Shown: positions 23,683 to 35,325 of the stretch, piece by piece
Layout: each line of letters opens with the position of its first letter
Numbering within the stretch: the stretch's first letter is position 1
From: Talpa occidentalis
Taxonomy: Eukaryota > Chordata > Mammalia > Eulipotyphla > Talpidae
Direction: 5' to 3'
NCBI RefSeq assembly: GCF_014898055.3
Contig: NW_023601543.1
Coordinates: 16,747,433 to 16,811,432 of the forward strand
Length of the DNA: 64,000 nt
Made by a program: the position numbers and the translations under genes
The notes under the pieces: generated by a model
What the model was told of the DNA's origin: nothing
Database searches by the model: none
The model's input: the letters and a program-made list of their open reading frames with translations, nothing else

Positions 23683-25640
23683 GGGAAGATTCTATAAAAC
23701 AAAGAATTTGTTTCACATAGTAGGCATATTATAAATATTTGTTAAATCTATGAATTATTTAGAATTTTGTACTATAGTGTGACCTATTCACCAAATAATT
23801 TACAAAAATATTGTAAATCATATCTTATCGACATATTGCTCTCTGAAGCCAACTAGTAAATTTTATACTGAAGAAAAATTCCAAGGAAAATGAATATTTG
23901 GGATATATTAATGATATTTGTCTTTGTTTTGTTTAGAGTTTTATCCCTCGGAGGAAAAAAAAAATAGATCAAAGCATTTAATTCCATCAAAAATCTGAGC
24001 ATATCTTAGCCTGTCAAATCTATGATATTTTCTATAATAAAAATATATAATGTTATAGTACAACGTTACTTCAATAATTATATATATACATATGTATATA
24101 TAATATGAAACATTCAACAAAGTCTCAGTTGACTCCATGCCTAATAAAGACAAAGAACTCTCTAATCACTTCAGTCTGTTATGAACAGACTTATTATTGA
24201 CATGCGGGTACCATAATAGCTAATTTCACAAATGAGATATATAATGAATAAGGTTTTTATCTTTTCTTAATTATAAGTACATATTTTTCCTTTGTCATCG
24301 ATGCTAAGTGATAGTTTACTGTTGTTCTTGTCATCTGTTTTAGGTGTATAAGCAGACTCCCTAGCTGGTTCATAAACTACCTAAAGGCCATCATTATATC
24401 AAATATATCTTTTGTTTCTTATAGTTATATAACAGGCATTGTAAACTTACAGAAAATTTTAAAAATTTAGTAAATATTTCTGAATTGAATGACAGTGAAG
24501 TGAAATGTTATTTGTACTATTGAGTAGTCTAACAAATATATAATATCAAAAATACTAAATTTAGCTTTATCAATAATAAAGTTGATTATATTTGTGATAC
24601 ATAGGCATCAGCTAAGACTGAGATAATCCAAAATATTCATTCAAAAGTTAATTTCCAATCTCTTCCTACAGCTGCTTTTTGAGATCTGGTGATGAATAGT
24701 AAAACAATCTGATTTGTTTCAACTTATTTTCCTTGCTTTTTTGTTCACTATCTGGTAGATATGCTAATGAACAGAGAAATTGCCAAAGAATGAACTGTAG
24801 CAGGAAAAGAAAATAGAAGGCATGAATAAATTACCAAAAATGGGAGGGGGATAGATACCTGAGAATGAATTATTATTACCATTTGAATAGGTATTATGCA
24901 GTGATGGATTTTATATTCTATGAGTTTGGCCCTGTCCATCAGTTCACTGAAGTAATAATGCTCAGGGAGAATTTTGACCAAGATTTTATCTAATAAAGAA
25001 TGCATATAGGTTGGTAAATGAAAATAATAGTGATAATAATAATAAATATAATAATTGTAATGCTATGATTAAGACTTCACTTTCATTTAAAAGATTGCAA
25101 ACACAGAAAAGGCTGAACACCTTGGAACCAGAAAACTCTAACTAAGAGATTTACATAATTCATTTAATACATTGCCCTTCAGGTGAGTGTAACACCAAAA
25201 TACATATGAACGAATTATCTTTCTTAGTCACTATAAGTATCACAATTAGGGACATACTAGAATTTCACTATAGAGTCCCATGTAAAAACTTGTCAAGACC
25301 ACTTATTGACTCCATACTAGACAGATGCAATGTACTTTTTTTTTTTTCAGTCCTTAGTAAAACCTCTTAACCTTGATGTGGTTGGATATACTCCTTCTTG
25401 AAACAGAGTATAATATCGGTCAAAGGTATTACATGATACGATAAATTTCAAGTCCTTTATATAGGCTACAATAAATATAATTGGGCTCTTGCCTACCTCA
25501 AATACAAAATCTTGCACCACTTACACAACAGCCATGCTGACCTTCTTTTATTAAATACTGATCAGGGTTTGTGTATGCTATTAACTATGTTAATACATGT
25601 AAAGTACTCAGCACAGAATCTAGCATAGTTATCAATGAAA
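23683..25640. other. 2 kb single-copy AT-rich DNA
   Basis: A short ataaatatttgttaaat phrase near 23730 resembles a LINE2/MIR end. Imperfect (AT)/(TATG) text lies at 24079-24108. No gene. Confidence 0.5.
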
Positions 25641-25649
25641 TTTACAGTT

Positions 25650-25970
25650 TTATTGCTTAATATTTATTAATATATAATCATCATAAAACCCCATGAAGTG
25701 AGATTTATTATTATTCCATTTAAAAGCAGAGAAAAATTGATGTACAGAAAGGTAACTTCCAAGATCATATAGCTGATAAGTGAAGTGATGGGTGTAGTGT
25801 ATAAACCCAGCAAGTCTGGCTTTAAGAGTACAAGCTCTTAATCAATAGCCTATAAAGTATATAATATATTCATTCCTATTTTTAGACAAGGACCACACAA
25901 GGCCACACAGCTAATAAGTAACAGATCTGTATTCAGATATGTTTGATTCTAAAATGTATGCTTCTTAATG
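25650..25970 (-). repeat. two adjacent MIR fragments
   Basis: First piece: accccatgaagtgagattta, gtacagaaaggtaacttcca, agatcatatagctgataagt (complement of the MIR core). A second, shorter piece follows: aaggccacacagctaataag (25899-25918). Confidence 0.78.
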
Positions 25971-26975
25971 GGAAAGAAAACGATGAGCAGTATTTTAGCT
26001 AGAAAAGTCTGTGGGGCCAATAGCCCACTTGCACAAGTGGATTTTAGTTAAGAGGAAAGTTTATGTAATAGCTATGTAATAGCTCTGAAGCTAAATAAAA
26101 GGGAAAATAAAGTAAACTGGGTCTTGGTGAGGAGGGAGAGGGAATAATTTTTAAGACTCTCCATACTACCTGTCATCCCACTGTCATTTCCACTGTTTTT
26201 TTACTGGGAAAGTCTGAAACTTGGAATGAACTTTTGTATTTGGAGAAAGGATTCAGAAGAGGGCAGGCATGTTTCTAATTGGCCTATCTCAGCTTTTTTT
26301 TTTTTGAATCTGCTTCTATAATATATATTCCTCAGTGAGGATTACTTAGGTCTACAATCTTTAATCTTCAATGAGGACTACTCAGGTCTAACCATTTGGC
26401 TGGCCCTTTGGTAATAACAAATAACATGACTGTCTCTTGTCACTCTTGAGGTTTATGGGATTGCTGCTGCTACATCTTTAGTACCTTCCCCTAAATTGTG
26501 CTGAAATTATTGTGAATCTTATTTAAAAATTTGAGAATTTAAATTGCTCATCTCTGCATCATCAGTATAAACACATAAACATACGCAGACACCAGAAAGC
26601 CAAAGTAATATTGAAAGTCACCCCAATCTTTAGGTCTCTTTAGGAATATACTTGTGTGTATTCATATACATATATACATATATGTACATAAATTTTAAAA
26701 GTACTAAGGGAGGTGTATTTTAATGGATTCGAGTTTTATGCCTGGAAAGCCACGGGAGAGCTTTGAACAGAGAACTTACATTATGTGACTTGGATTCTAA
26801 CTGGAACACTCTGATTAGTGTGTGGAGAATTTTAGGTAGAGGCAGAGGAATCACGTAGGTGACTAGTGCAACAATCTGCATTGATAATGATAGTGACTTA
26901 GACAAAATGCTGGTAGTGAAGGAAATGAAAACTGTTGGATTCTGGGAATATTGCTTTAGAAATGTACAATCCCAA
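25971..26975. other. 1 kb single-copy DNA
   Basis: A small tandem similarity occurs at 26330-26390, where tgaggattacttaggtctac and tgaggactactcaggtctaa recur about 40 bp apart. No gene. Confidence 0.5.
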
Positions 26976-26979
26976 AGAG

Positions 26980-27880
26980 CAATTGGAAGAACTTTACAAT
27001 GAATACCAGTATACCATTCACTTAGATTCAGGAACTCTGACATTTTGACATACACTTTGCTATCTTTTTCTTCACACACACACACATACTTCCTTTTTTA
27101 CAAAGCCAATCAAATGTAGGCTTCATACATCAGTGTTTCATTTTTAAACACTATTTTACCATGTATCTCCCAACCACAAAGACAATCCCAATACAATTAC
27201 AGTATTATTTTATATAAGAAAGGCAACATTATTTTCAAAACAATATCCAACAGAGTTCTTACTCATATTACCCCAATTTTCTATAAAATATACTTCACAG
27301 ATTTTCACTTTCATTTATATTTTTCTTTCTAGGATTTTCATAAGATTCACACATATCATTTCATTGTAATGCCTTTTTGTTTTTCCCAGTCTAGATAAAC
27401 CCACCCATTCCTTTTGTTTATCGTGGCACTGAATACTTTAAAGATTCCAGACTTGTTGTCTTACCAAATATCCCATATCTGGATTCCTTCATTATGTGAT
27501 TATGTTTAGGTCAAAAATTCAGCAAGAACACCTTGTAGGTGATATCATGTACTTCCTACTGTATAACATTGGGGCTACATAAAGGTTAGACCATCTTTCA
27601 ACTAAAGAATCTAATTTTGAACACTTAAAGAAGTGACAACAAATTCTCTCCATTGTAAAGGGTAATATTTTTAGATCATGTGAATATCCTCTTAACTTAT
27701 AACATTTTACTGAATTTTTTTTTCATTCAATCATGATTTTGTTATAAATTAATCATTACAACACAATTTTTAAATTCAATTTATTGTCCTTATCACTCTT
27801 TTGATGGCCAGATTATCTCAACTTTATTCAGTGGAAACCACCTCAAGCTGATTTCTGTGTTAATTTGCCTTGAATTATTT
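26980..27880 (+). repeat. ancient L1M-type or related LINE 3' region
   Basis: Follows a common ancient mammalian text: gaataccagtataccattca, then aaccacaaagacaatcccaa, then a block on ccaatttt, and later gatttctgtgttaatttgcc and agcttttagtacaccatt. I read it as an old L1M-type 3' region; the family is uncertain. The 121-codon minus frame 26720-27085 overlaps its left edge. Confidence 0.5.
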
Positions 27881-28474
27881 AGCTTTTAGTACACCATTAC
27901 TTTCTGCCACAAGACTTTTTATTTTTCAAAAAGAAACAGAAGGGATGAACCAGAAACTAATGAAAACGGTAACCTATCTAAGATTAGTTTGAATGGAAGG
28001 GAAGATTTTCTGAATATATCTTATTTATAGTTTTGATTTTTTGTTTCATATACGTGTTTTTAGAATTCAAACAGTAAAATTAGATTAAGAAGATGAATAA
28101 ATCAGACACTAAAAAACAAATTAAAAAGATCATAAAAGTATATCAAATAAGTAACATAAGCACACAGAGAAAAATCACAATTCAAGTGATATTGAAAATA
28201 GTGCTCTAGGGCTGTACTCTATTAGGGATATGTCTAAACATAAAAATATGGAAACAAGCTTTACAAAACTCATGTTGGGTTAATATTCTGAAACTATTTT
28301 CTGGGACAGAGAATATACTGATATTATTGGGAGGCAGGGTTCTCATTATGGAACGAAGGAAATAATGTGGAATAAGCTATTTCTTGGCCTGGTCCACTGA
28401 AAACAATACCCCAATAGCAATGAGTATATGTAGTCGCAAGATCTTAGTGCTTTAATTACTTTCTCCCAATGAAA
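27881..28474. other. single-copy AT-rich DNA
   Basis: No gene or clear repeat. Confidence 0.45.
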
Positions 28475-28490
28475 GAAAGCAGGGTTTCTT

Positions 28491-28862
28491 TCTTTTTTTT
28501 TTATCAGATTTTGTTCCTTTTTATTGTCAAGTAATATTCCATTTTACATATCCACTCATCAGTTGAAGAACATGTGGGTTCTGCTTTCTGGTTATTATGA
28601 ATAATGCTGCTATGAACATTTTTATACAATTTTTTGTGGGCATGTTTTTATTTTATTTGGGTATATACCTAGATGTAGGCTTGCTGAACATGATAACTTT
28701 ATGTTTAATTTTTGAGAACCTGTCAAACTGTTTTCATAGTGGCTACACCATTTTATATCCCCCCTCAGCAGTGTACAAAGGTTCATTTGCCCACATTCTT
28801 GCCAGTACTTGTCATTGCCTGTCTTTTTTATTGTAATCATCCTTGTGAATGTAAGGTGATAT
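28491..28862 (-). mobile_element. old L1 ORF2 C-terminal fragment
   Basis: Begins with a T run (28491-28501) and follows the complement of ORF2: gtaatattccattttacata, gaataatgctgctatgaaca, gggtatatacctagatgtag, gtggctacaccattttatat. The whole unit to 29105 is flanked by gaaagcagggtttctt (28475-28490) and gaaaccagggtttctt (29106-29121). Confidence 0.85.
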
Positions 28863-29083
28863 CTATAGAAAAAGAAAAATACCGGATGGTCTCACTCATA
28901 GCAGGAATCTAGAAAACTTAAATAAGGGACCAGGAAATAGAATAACTATAAGAAAGTAAAAATCAAAATCAACAAACAACTATGAACCAGAGACACTCTA
29001 TGGGGGGTGGGGGGCGGGGAGGGGAGGGATTGGGGTCAAAATAAAGGGGTCACAATTGTATGGGGAATATAAAAAAAAATAAA
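28863..29083 (+). mobile_element. young L1 3' end inside the older L1
   Basis: Plus-strand last codons of ORF2 (frame ends at 28912), the G-rich 3' UTR tract at 29002-29028 and the A-rich end at about 29070-29083. It interrupts the older L1: L1-like text agacaacccaattaataaat resumes at 29084-29103. I see no clear duplication of its own. Confidence 0.88.
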
Positions 29084-29121
29084 AGACAACCCAATTAATA
29101 AATGAGAAACCAGGGTTTCTT

Positions 29122-29785
29122 AAAGAAATGATTGGATTCAGGTTTGAGGCAGGAGAAGTACACAGTTCTGAGTAAATTTTGAAAGTAGAAGCCACTAGAC
29201 TTGTGGCAAGTTTGGTTTTGGGGAGGTAGGCAGAAAAAAAAAAGTAAATAATGACTTCCAGGTTTTGGGCCAGATCAGCTGCATAAAAGAAATCAGTCAT
29301 TTATTGAGTTCAGTTCAGGAACACTGCAAGTAGAGCATATTTATTTGTAAAGAACAAACATTTAGTTTGGCCATGTGAAATATTCTATGTCTATTCTACC
29401 TTCAAGGACACATCCTGTATGGGCAATGAGATATGTGAGTTCAGGAAAGAAATATGGGTAGAAATATATGTTTAGAAATTGTCCATAAATACAATATTTA
29501 AATCCTTGAACTAGGTTAAGTCATTTAAGGAATAAGTTTAGATAGAGAAAGGAAACACTGTGGTTTGAACTCTGAGATAGTCTAACACCCAAAAGTTAAG
29601 AAAAAGGTTATACAGAGGAGTAGCCAGCAAAGTAAGTGAAAATTGAGAAAACAGTATTTTCTGAGAAACTAAGAGAAGAAAATCTTTCAAGAAAACTTAT
29701 ACTTTCCTTCTCTCATCTCCATTTTCTTCTGATCTTGGAGGTGTCTGAGATTTAATTTTCATGTTTGTTAAGCTTATTCTTTAAA
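29122..29785. other. single-copy DNA
   Basis: No gene or clear repeat. Confidence 0.45.
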
Positions 29786-29789
29786 AAGA

Positions 29790-30720
29790 CAATAATTTTA
29801 ATCAGTATCTTTTAGCAATATATTCCTGGAGAATCCTTTGGTCCAGTCTTCTAGATCATAAATTTGGTAGTTAGATATGCCAATTCTGCCATTTCAACCC
29901 TTTTGCTGATTTTTTTTTTAAAGATCAGCTGTCATATTTTTAATTCCCCATAATTATGTAGAGTTTATTCCTTGCTTCATTATCATAAATGCTCATTTAG
30001 AACTCAGTACCCTTCTAACTTTTAAGGACGCATCAAATGGTTCTAAAAGTTGTCATCTTCTTTTTTTTTTTCCAGTAACTGGGAGTGGTTTCTTTGATCA
30101 GTGTGCACCTTTCAAAAAATTTCTGTTGTTCCTGTTCAAGTCTCAGGAGTCTTGGTTTTCTGCTTATTTGTGCAAGTGAGGAACTTACTTGACCACATTT
30201 AGTAGCTGGAGTGAGTTTTCCTAGCACTTGTGATATGAACTCTTTCTCTAGTAGTGGACTTGCTATAACTGGACCAATACTTGCTGGAGATCTGAGTCTG
30301 AATGGGTGTGATATACTTCTGCACAGGTTTCCCTTTAGTAAGCACAGGACCTTGCCTTGAAAATATGGAGCTTCTGTGCTGTAGCATATTCTCAATGTAA
30401 GACTCCTCCCATCTCCAGCAATTTAAAACTTATTATCCCCTTGAACTTCCCCATAAACAATCTATGCCCCATGCCTAATCATTTCTGTCTGCAATTTGGG
30501 GGTTTATCCAGATTGTCATATGAAAACTAATTTTTTTATCAGTTTCTTTTTCAACATGTATTACGTTGTAGCTCCATGGCCCTGTTTTTACTTTCAAACT
30601 GGTCTCATCTGCTTTGTAGTACGCAGGAATTTCTCCGAGGTTTTAGTTTGTTGATGTCATTTGTCCAGTTATTGATTTATTGTTGTTTTATACTTCTGTC
30701 ATTTGACGGGGTTTAGGAAC
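29790..30720 (-). pseudogene. suspected processed pseudogene (unidentified parent)
   Basis: On the minus strand, 30033-30395 is open for 120 codons in AT-rich DNA and reads like real protein (for example EQEQQKFFERCTLIKETTPS). A second frame at 30199-30387 reads RQGPVLTKGKPVQKYITPIQ and would join the first after a one-base shift near 30300, as in a decayed retrocopy. Protein-like text may continue on both sides, broken by stops. No introns are evident. I see no clear A tail or duplication, so retroposition is inference, and I cannot name the parent gene. It could also be a fossil transposon frame. Confidence 0.4.
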
Positions 30721-30839
30721 ATAAACTGCTTAGCAATTGTTTCAACAATAATAATAGTGTTTACAGAGTATTACTCTCTTCTTTTACTCCTGGAAGCAGA
30801 GCTTACCAAATGTCCTATAACTCACCAAATGTCCTGTCA

Positions 30840-30840
<1 letters not shown>

Positions 30841-30878
<38 letters not shown>
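30841..30878. repeat. (ATC)n microsatellite
   Basis: About 12 uninterrupted ATC units. Confidence 0.98.
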
Positions 30879-30889
30879 ATCTAATCCTT

Positions 30890-31010
30890 GTGTAGTACTT
30901 ACTTTCAGACACCCATCAGTGTGTGGCATATATTGACTTACTTAATCTTGACACAATACTATGAATAGATACTGCCATTTTCCACATTTTATAAATGAAA
31001 TTTATCCCTA
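30890..31010 (-). repeat. MIR fragment
   Basis: cttacttaatcttgacacaa, then tatgaatagatactgccatt and ccacattttataaatgaaat follow the complement of the MIR 3' half. Confidence 0.65.
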
Positions 31011-31556
31011 AAATATGCATTTTTAATAATTAAATGCATGTACTATTGTAATAATTTTAGGGACATCACAGAATAATTTTTAAAAGGATTAACATTAAAT
31101 ACAAATTCCAGTGCTATATTCCTATATTCAATGAAGCATCTTTACCAGGCCCTGAAATGCCTGCAAAACACTACAGATTGGGTTTCTATAAGAAATCTTT
31201 CAGTTCATTCCCAGAGACTAGACCTAAAAAGTCACTGAGGCAAAACAAATCGTAGTTTGTATCTCTAAGAACTTTTGGACAGTTTATATGCTGGAATGGC
31301 CTTTCCTAGGACTTGTTTCCTTTTAGCATACCTTGACAATCTCCAAAAATATATGCATTTGAAAAAAGATGGAGTATCCTGATAACTTTCCAAGGTAACT
31401 ACATTGAATGGGCTAAAAGAAACTTGTATATTTAAATTTGGGGGTCTTTATGAAAATCACATTCATTATCTCTACCAGCTTGCCATCCAGGTACGTAGGC
31501 CGTATATATTCTCACAGGAAGCCATGGTTGGCTGGGTATATTAAATAGTCAAAAAA
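31011..31556. other. single-copy DNA
   Basis: No gene or repeat supported. Confidence 0.45.
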
Positions 31557-31566
31557 TAATGGTTAG

Positions 31567-31633
31567 AGGGATTGGGGTCAAAATAAGGGGTTGTAATTGT
31601 ATGGGGAATATAAAAATAAAATAAAAAAAAAAC
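31567..31633 (+). mobile_element. 67-bp L1 3' end insertion
   Basis: Only the last part of the 3' UTR (agggattggggtcaaaataa onwards) and a short A-rich tail. Duplication taatggttag is at 31557-31566 and 31634-31643. An extreme 5' truncation. Confidence 0.93.
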
Positions 31634-31643
31634 TAATGGTTAG

Positions 31644-32324
31644 TGGTTACCAGTGGTATCTCATTCACTGGTCACATCAAAAGGGTACCTGCCAATCATA
31701 TACCTATTCCCAGAACACAAGCACAGTGCCAGAATGACTGCCAAGATGAACAAATATTTCATGGATGTCACCAGCTTGCTGACTGGTTGCCTACTTGATT
31801 TTCCTTGGATTCCTTATTCACTTAGGAAACTTTTTAAAAATGCATCATCCAGAGCTAAACAGACTCAAATTGTAACTACTCAAATGTGTGGAAATACTGA
31901 ATGTGTTTAATGCCACAGGTTTACAGCAATGTACAGAGCATCCTTTGTTTGTGACTCGCCCCCTAAAGCCAGAACTATGTAAATATATTTTTGGCTTTAT
32001 ATAGAAACAGAAAATAAATGTATCTAACTCTGGGAAAAAGTAAATAAAATACTTTTAGGATTATTATGATATATATATATTTATAAACATATATATGTAC
32101 CACTATAAACATATCAGTGGCACAAATACAAAAGGTTTATATTATATATAATATGTGTATGATGGGAAAAGTATATATAAGAGAAGATAAGATTAAAAAC
32201 CAGACCAAATAAATCAATAATTATCAGTGCTAAGTGGCTGGCCATCAGTTCTTAAATTCTCCTGTAGCCAAAATAACTCCTAGTTCAGGAAGCTGAAGAT
32301 TCTACTATTTTTATTCTGTGAAGT
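31644..32324. other. single-copy AT-rich DNA
   Basis: Imperfect (TA)-rich text at 32069-32155. The 85-codon frame 31653-31910 has no recognisable content. Confidence 0.45.
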
Positions 32325-32341
32325 TGTAATTTTCTTTTTCT

Positions 32342-32474
32342 TTTTTTGAATTTATTTATTCTTATATATTTTACATCATTGTTCATTTTTAAACAATGTT
32401 TGATTCCCCCCCACCTCAGGTGTAGTCCCCATAGAATTTCCTCCACCAATTAACCCATGCACCATCACTACGAC
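32342..32474 (-). mobile_element. 133-bp retroposed insertion of unknown family
   Basis: Flanked by a perfect 17-bp duplication tgtaattttctttttct (32325-32341 and 32475-32491). It starts with T's, so its tail is on the left. The body has a C-rich segment, ttcccccccacctcaggtgt near 32404-32423. The sequence does not match the SINE or the L1 3' end seen elsewhere in the window. It may be the 3' end of a different L1 family or of a transcript. Confidence 0.75.
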
Positions 32475-32591
32475 TGTAATTTTCTTTTTCTGATCAGAAA
32501 TGCTACTAAAAATCATCAACCCAAAACTCTGGGAGGCAGCCACATCCCTTCTATCCATTAAGCTGCTCTTGGATCAGATGCCTGTTTTCCT

Positions 32592-33080
32592 TGGGTTACT
32601 GGTGTCCTAGAGCTGCCATAACAAAGTACACAAACTGAGTGACATAAAAGCTGATATTTATTGCTTTGTAGTTCTGGTGGCTCGATGTCTGAAATCAAGG
32701 TGTTGGCAAGGACATGTTCCTTCTGAAACCTGCAGGTGAAGCATCCTCCCTTTCTTTTATAACATTTGTTAGCCCTAGAAGTCTCTTTGATTTAGCATTA
32801 TGAACCCAATCTCTGCCTCAGTTTTCACATGACATTTTCCCTTTGCCTCTTTAAATTATCATCCCTCTGTGCATGTCTGTGCTCAAATTTCACCATTTTA
32901 TTAAGACAGCAGTCGCATTGGATTAGGGCCCACCCTCATGACTTCATTTTAGCTTGATTACCTCTGTAAAGACCCTTTCAAATAAGGTTACAATCTGAGG
33001 TATGGTGGGGGGACACGAGTTAGGACTTGAATGTATGCTTTTGTTGGGGGTGGAGAGGAGAAATAATTTAACCCATAACA
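32592..33080. mobile_element. ancient LTR-like repeat (ERVL/MaLR class suspected)
   Basis: Follows a common mammalian repeat with tg...ca ends: agctgccataacaaagtaca, ctgaaatcaaggtgttggca, ggattagggcccaccctcat, cctctgtaaagaccctttca, and a right end aacccataaca. Old and diverged. I recognise the text but not the exact family name, and give no strand. Confidence 0.75.
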
Positions 33081-33221
33081 AGATCAGGTTTGGATAGGAT
33101 CAGGTTTCCTCTACCCTCTTTATCACCCTTGTCAGTGTCTTTCCTGGAGCATGGTGACCAAACACTTCCCTGCAAGAGAAGTCCAATTCATTCAGAGGAC
33201 AGTGGACTGATGCCCAATAGT

Positions 33222-33600
33222 AATCATCAGTTTTCCCAGCACCGTTTGTTGAAAGGACTGTCTTTTCCCCATTGAATGACTTTAGCTCTCTTGTTGAAAA
33301 TAGTTTGACCATATATGCAAGGGAATATTTCTGGGTCCTGTATTCTATTCTGTTGATCTGTATTTCTGTCTTTTTGCCAGAACCACTATTTCAATTGCAA
33401 CCGCTCTGTAGTAAGTTTTGAAATCAGAAAGTGAGACTCCAACTTTGTTCCTTTTCAAGATATGTCCAATTATTCACAATCCCTTGAGATTCCACTTGAG
33501 ATTTAGGATGGAGTTTTCCATTTCTCAAAAAAAATTATTTGGATTTTGAGAAGGATTGTATTAATCTAGCTCACTTTTTTAATCTCAATAAAGAAAATGA
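33222..33600 (-). mobile_element. old L1 ORF2 fragment
   Basis: ttcccagcaccgtttgttga (33233-33252), ctctgtagtaagttttgaaa (33405-33424) and gatttaggatggagttttcc (33500-33519) follow the complement of ORF2 in its usual order. No tail is seen. Confidence 0.88.
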
Positions 33601-33719
33601 CCTCTTTTAGTGAAAGATAGTGCATACCAGAATCCTACTCAGGTTGAATAATTCAAGCTACAGCCTGTTCAAATTAGTAAGAAATACTGAACTATAGTAA
33701 TTTAAAATGAAGTATATGT

Positions 33720-33975
33720 ACATGTGCAGATGGGTGATAGATGAAAGCTAGATAGAAAATAGAGGGAAGACTGAGAAATGGATCATAGGTAGGTAGATGA
33801 AAGAGAGAAACAGATGGTGGAGAGATAGATAGGTGGGCGATAGATGATGGATGAAAGAGAGAGAGTGATAACAGAGAGATGGGTGCTAGATGATAGCTAG
33901 ATACATAGAAATACAGAATATCAACAACACATGGAAGATAGAGAAATGGATGGATGATTGATAGAGCTATATACT
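33720..33975. repeat. degenerate GATA/GATG-rich simple repeat
   Basis: Interrupted gata, gatg and gaga units over about 250 bp (for example ggagagatagataggtgg near 33818). An old, decayed tetranucleotide array. Confidence 0.85.
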
Positions 33976-34234
33976 TATAACTTTCAGGTACATATATCCA
34001 AATGTATTTGATTTAAAAACTTTATGTAGAAAACTTTATGTCCAAAATCTTAGGTCAAGAAATAGATAAGATTCAGTTGTGTTCAACTTAATCGTTTATA
34101 AGCAAATACATGATGCAATTAAGGTAGCTTGCTTCTGTTTTAAGTAGGGCAAATATTCTTCTTTTGGTTTTGTTACCACTTGTAATTTGCTTCAACAGTA
34201 TTTCTATTATTGGAACATGATAGTAAACTTTAAC

Positions 34235-34735
34235 TCAACTTAATCTAATAGACCTGGAGTTCAAGTGTTGACTTCACCATTTACTAGATATTTGATCTTG
34301 GGCAATTTACAATCATGAGTTGTTTAATGATGGGGATAAGTTCTGAGAAATGCATCCTTACGTGATTTTGTCATAGCGTAAACACAACATTAGTAGTGGA
34401 TTTTGTACCCTTAGAGAAAATGACGACCAAAACAACACAAGATTAAATCAAGCACAAGGGGAAATGATGCTATCAGGAGAGGCAGTAAACACGAGATGTA
34501 TGCGGCTGCCAACAGTGTAAAATGCTACTATATTAGGATGACTACTGCATCACATGCAGCACGCGGCTGTAGTTACCTTGCCGTGCAGCACCTCCAGTGC
34601 TCTACTTCTAAACTCAGGATATTGATAACATCCAACTCATGGGACTTTGAGATTAAGGAAGGATGAATTTGAAGGATTTAGGAAAACAACCAGTACATCA
34701 CATATGCTCAATAAATATTAACTGCCATTTGTGGT
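34235..34735 (+). repeat. MIR interrupted by another element
   Basis: The MIR 5' half is at 34253-34308 (cctggagttcaagtgttgac; gatatttgatcttgggcaat). The MIR 3' half resumes at about 34606 (ctaaactcaggatattgata; atgctcaataaatattaact). About 300 bp of foreign sequence lies between. Confidence 0.75.
34309..34600. mobile_element. DNA-transposon-like fossil inside a MIR
   Basis: Starts near caatcatgagttgtttaatg, then gatggggataagttctgaga and aatgcatccttacgtgattt. The text follows an ancient mammalian element with cag-type terminal repeats, probably hAT-like. Its name and exact right end are uncertain. Confidence 0.5.
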
Positions 34736-34740
34736 AATTG

Positions 34741-35325
34741 CCTGGTTATTTGAAACTAAATTGATGACATTTTATCTTTGCTTAGAGAGAGGAGACTGGA
34801 TATGTTTTCAAGATCTGTATACCAAATAACTTACTTTTAGGTACTTTCACAGTCCATGAATGATGAACAATGCAGACTTCTAAAATGTTTTCGTAGTTCC
34901 CCCTAGAGTTTTCTTTTTCAGTATGTGGTATTTTAGTTTGGAAAACTAACATTGTGTTATCTCCTAATTACTTGAATCATGCAGATAATACTTTCAACAA
35001 ATTACCTCAATTTTGCTGGCCATTATGTGAATTTTTTACTGACAATCAACCTGGAGCAAGTTCTTCATCTGCTCTACTAAGACACAAATAACTAGAGTTA
35101 CTACCTTTGCCCTTCAGAAAGAATTTAGGTAATGGACAACTTTCTTTGATAGGTTAATTATGTCCTGCTGATCTCTTCTCATGTCAGTTTCTGAAAGGTC
35201 ATTTTTCCCCTTATGTTTTAATTATTTGGCTTAAAATTAGCAGAATTCAAATCAAAATATCAAACTTTATAATTCAAAATGCATTTCTGGCTCACGGATT
35301 GGGCATTCCTGTAAGTCTTTTCACA
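34741..35325. other. single-copy DNA
   Basis: No gene or repeat supported. Confidence 0.45.

Noticed and set aside
26720..27085. 121-codon minus frame as a gene
   Set aside because: Its 5' part (about 26980-27085) overlaps an ancient LINE-like repeat, and no domain or conserved motif is visible.
30841..30878. CRISPR or coding repeat
   Set aside because: A plain (ATC)n microsatellite with no spacers.
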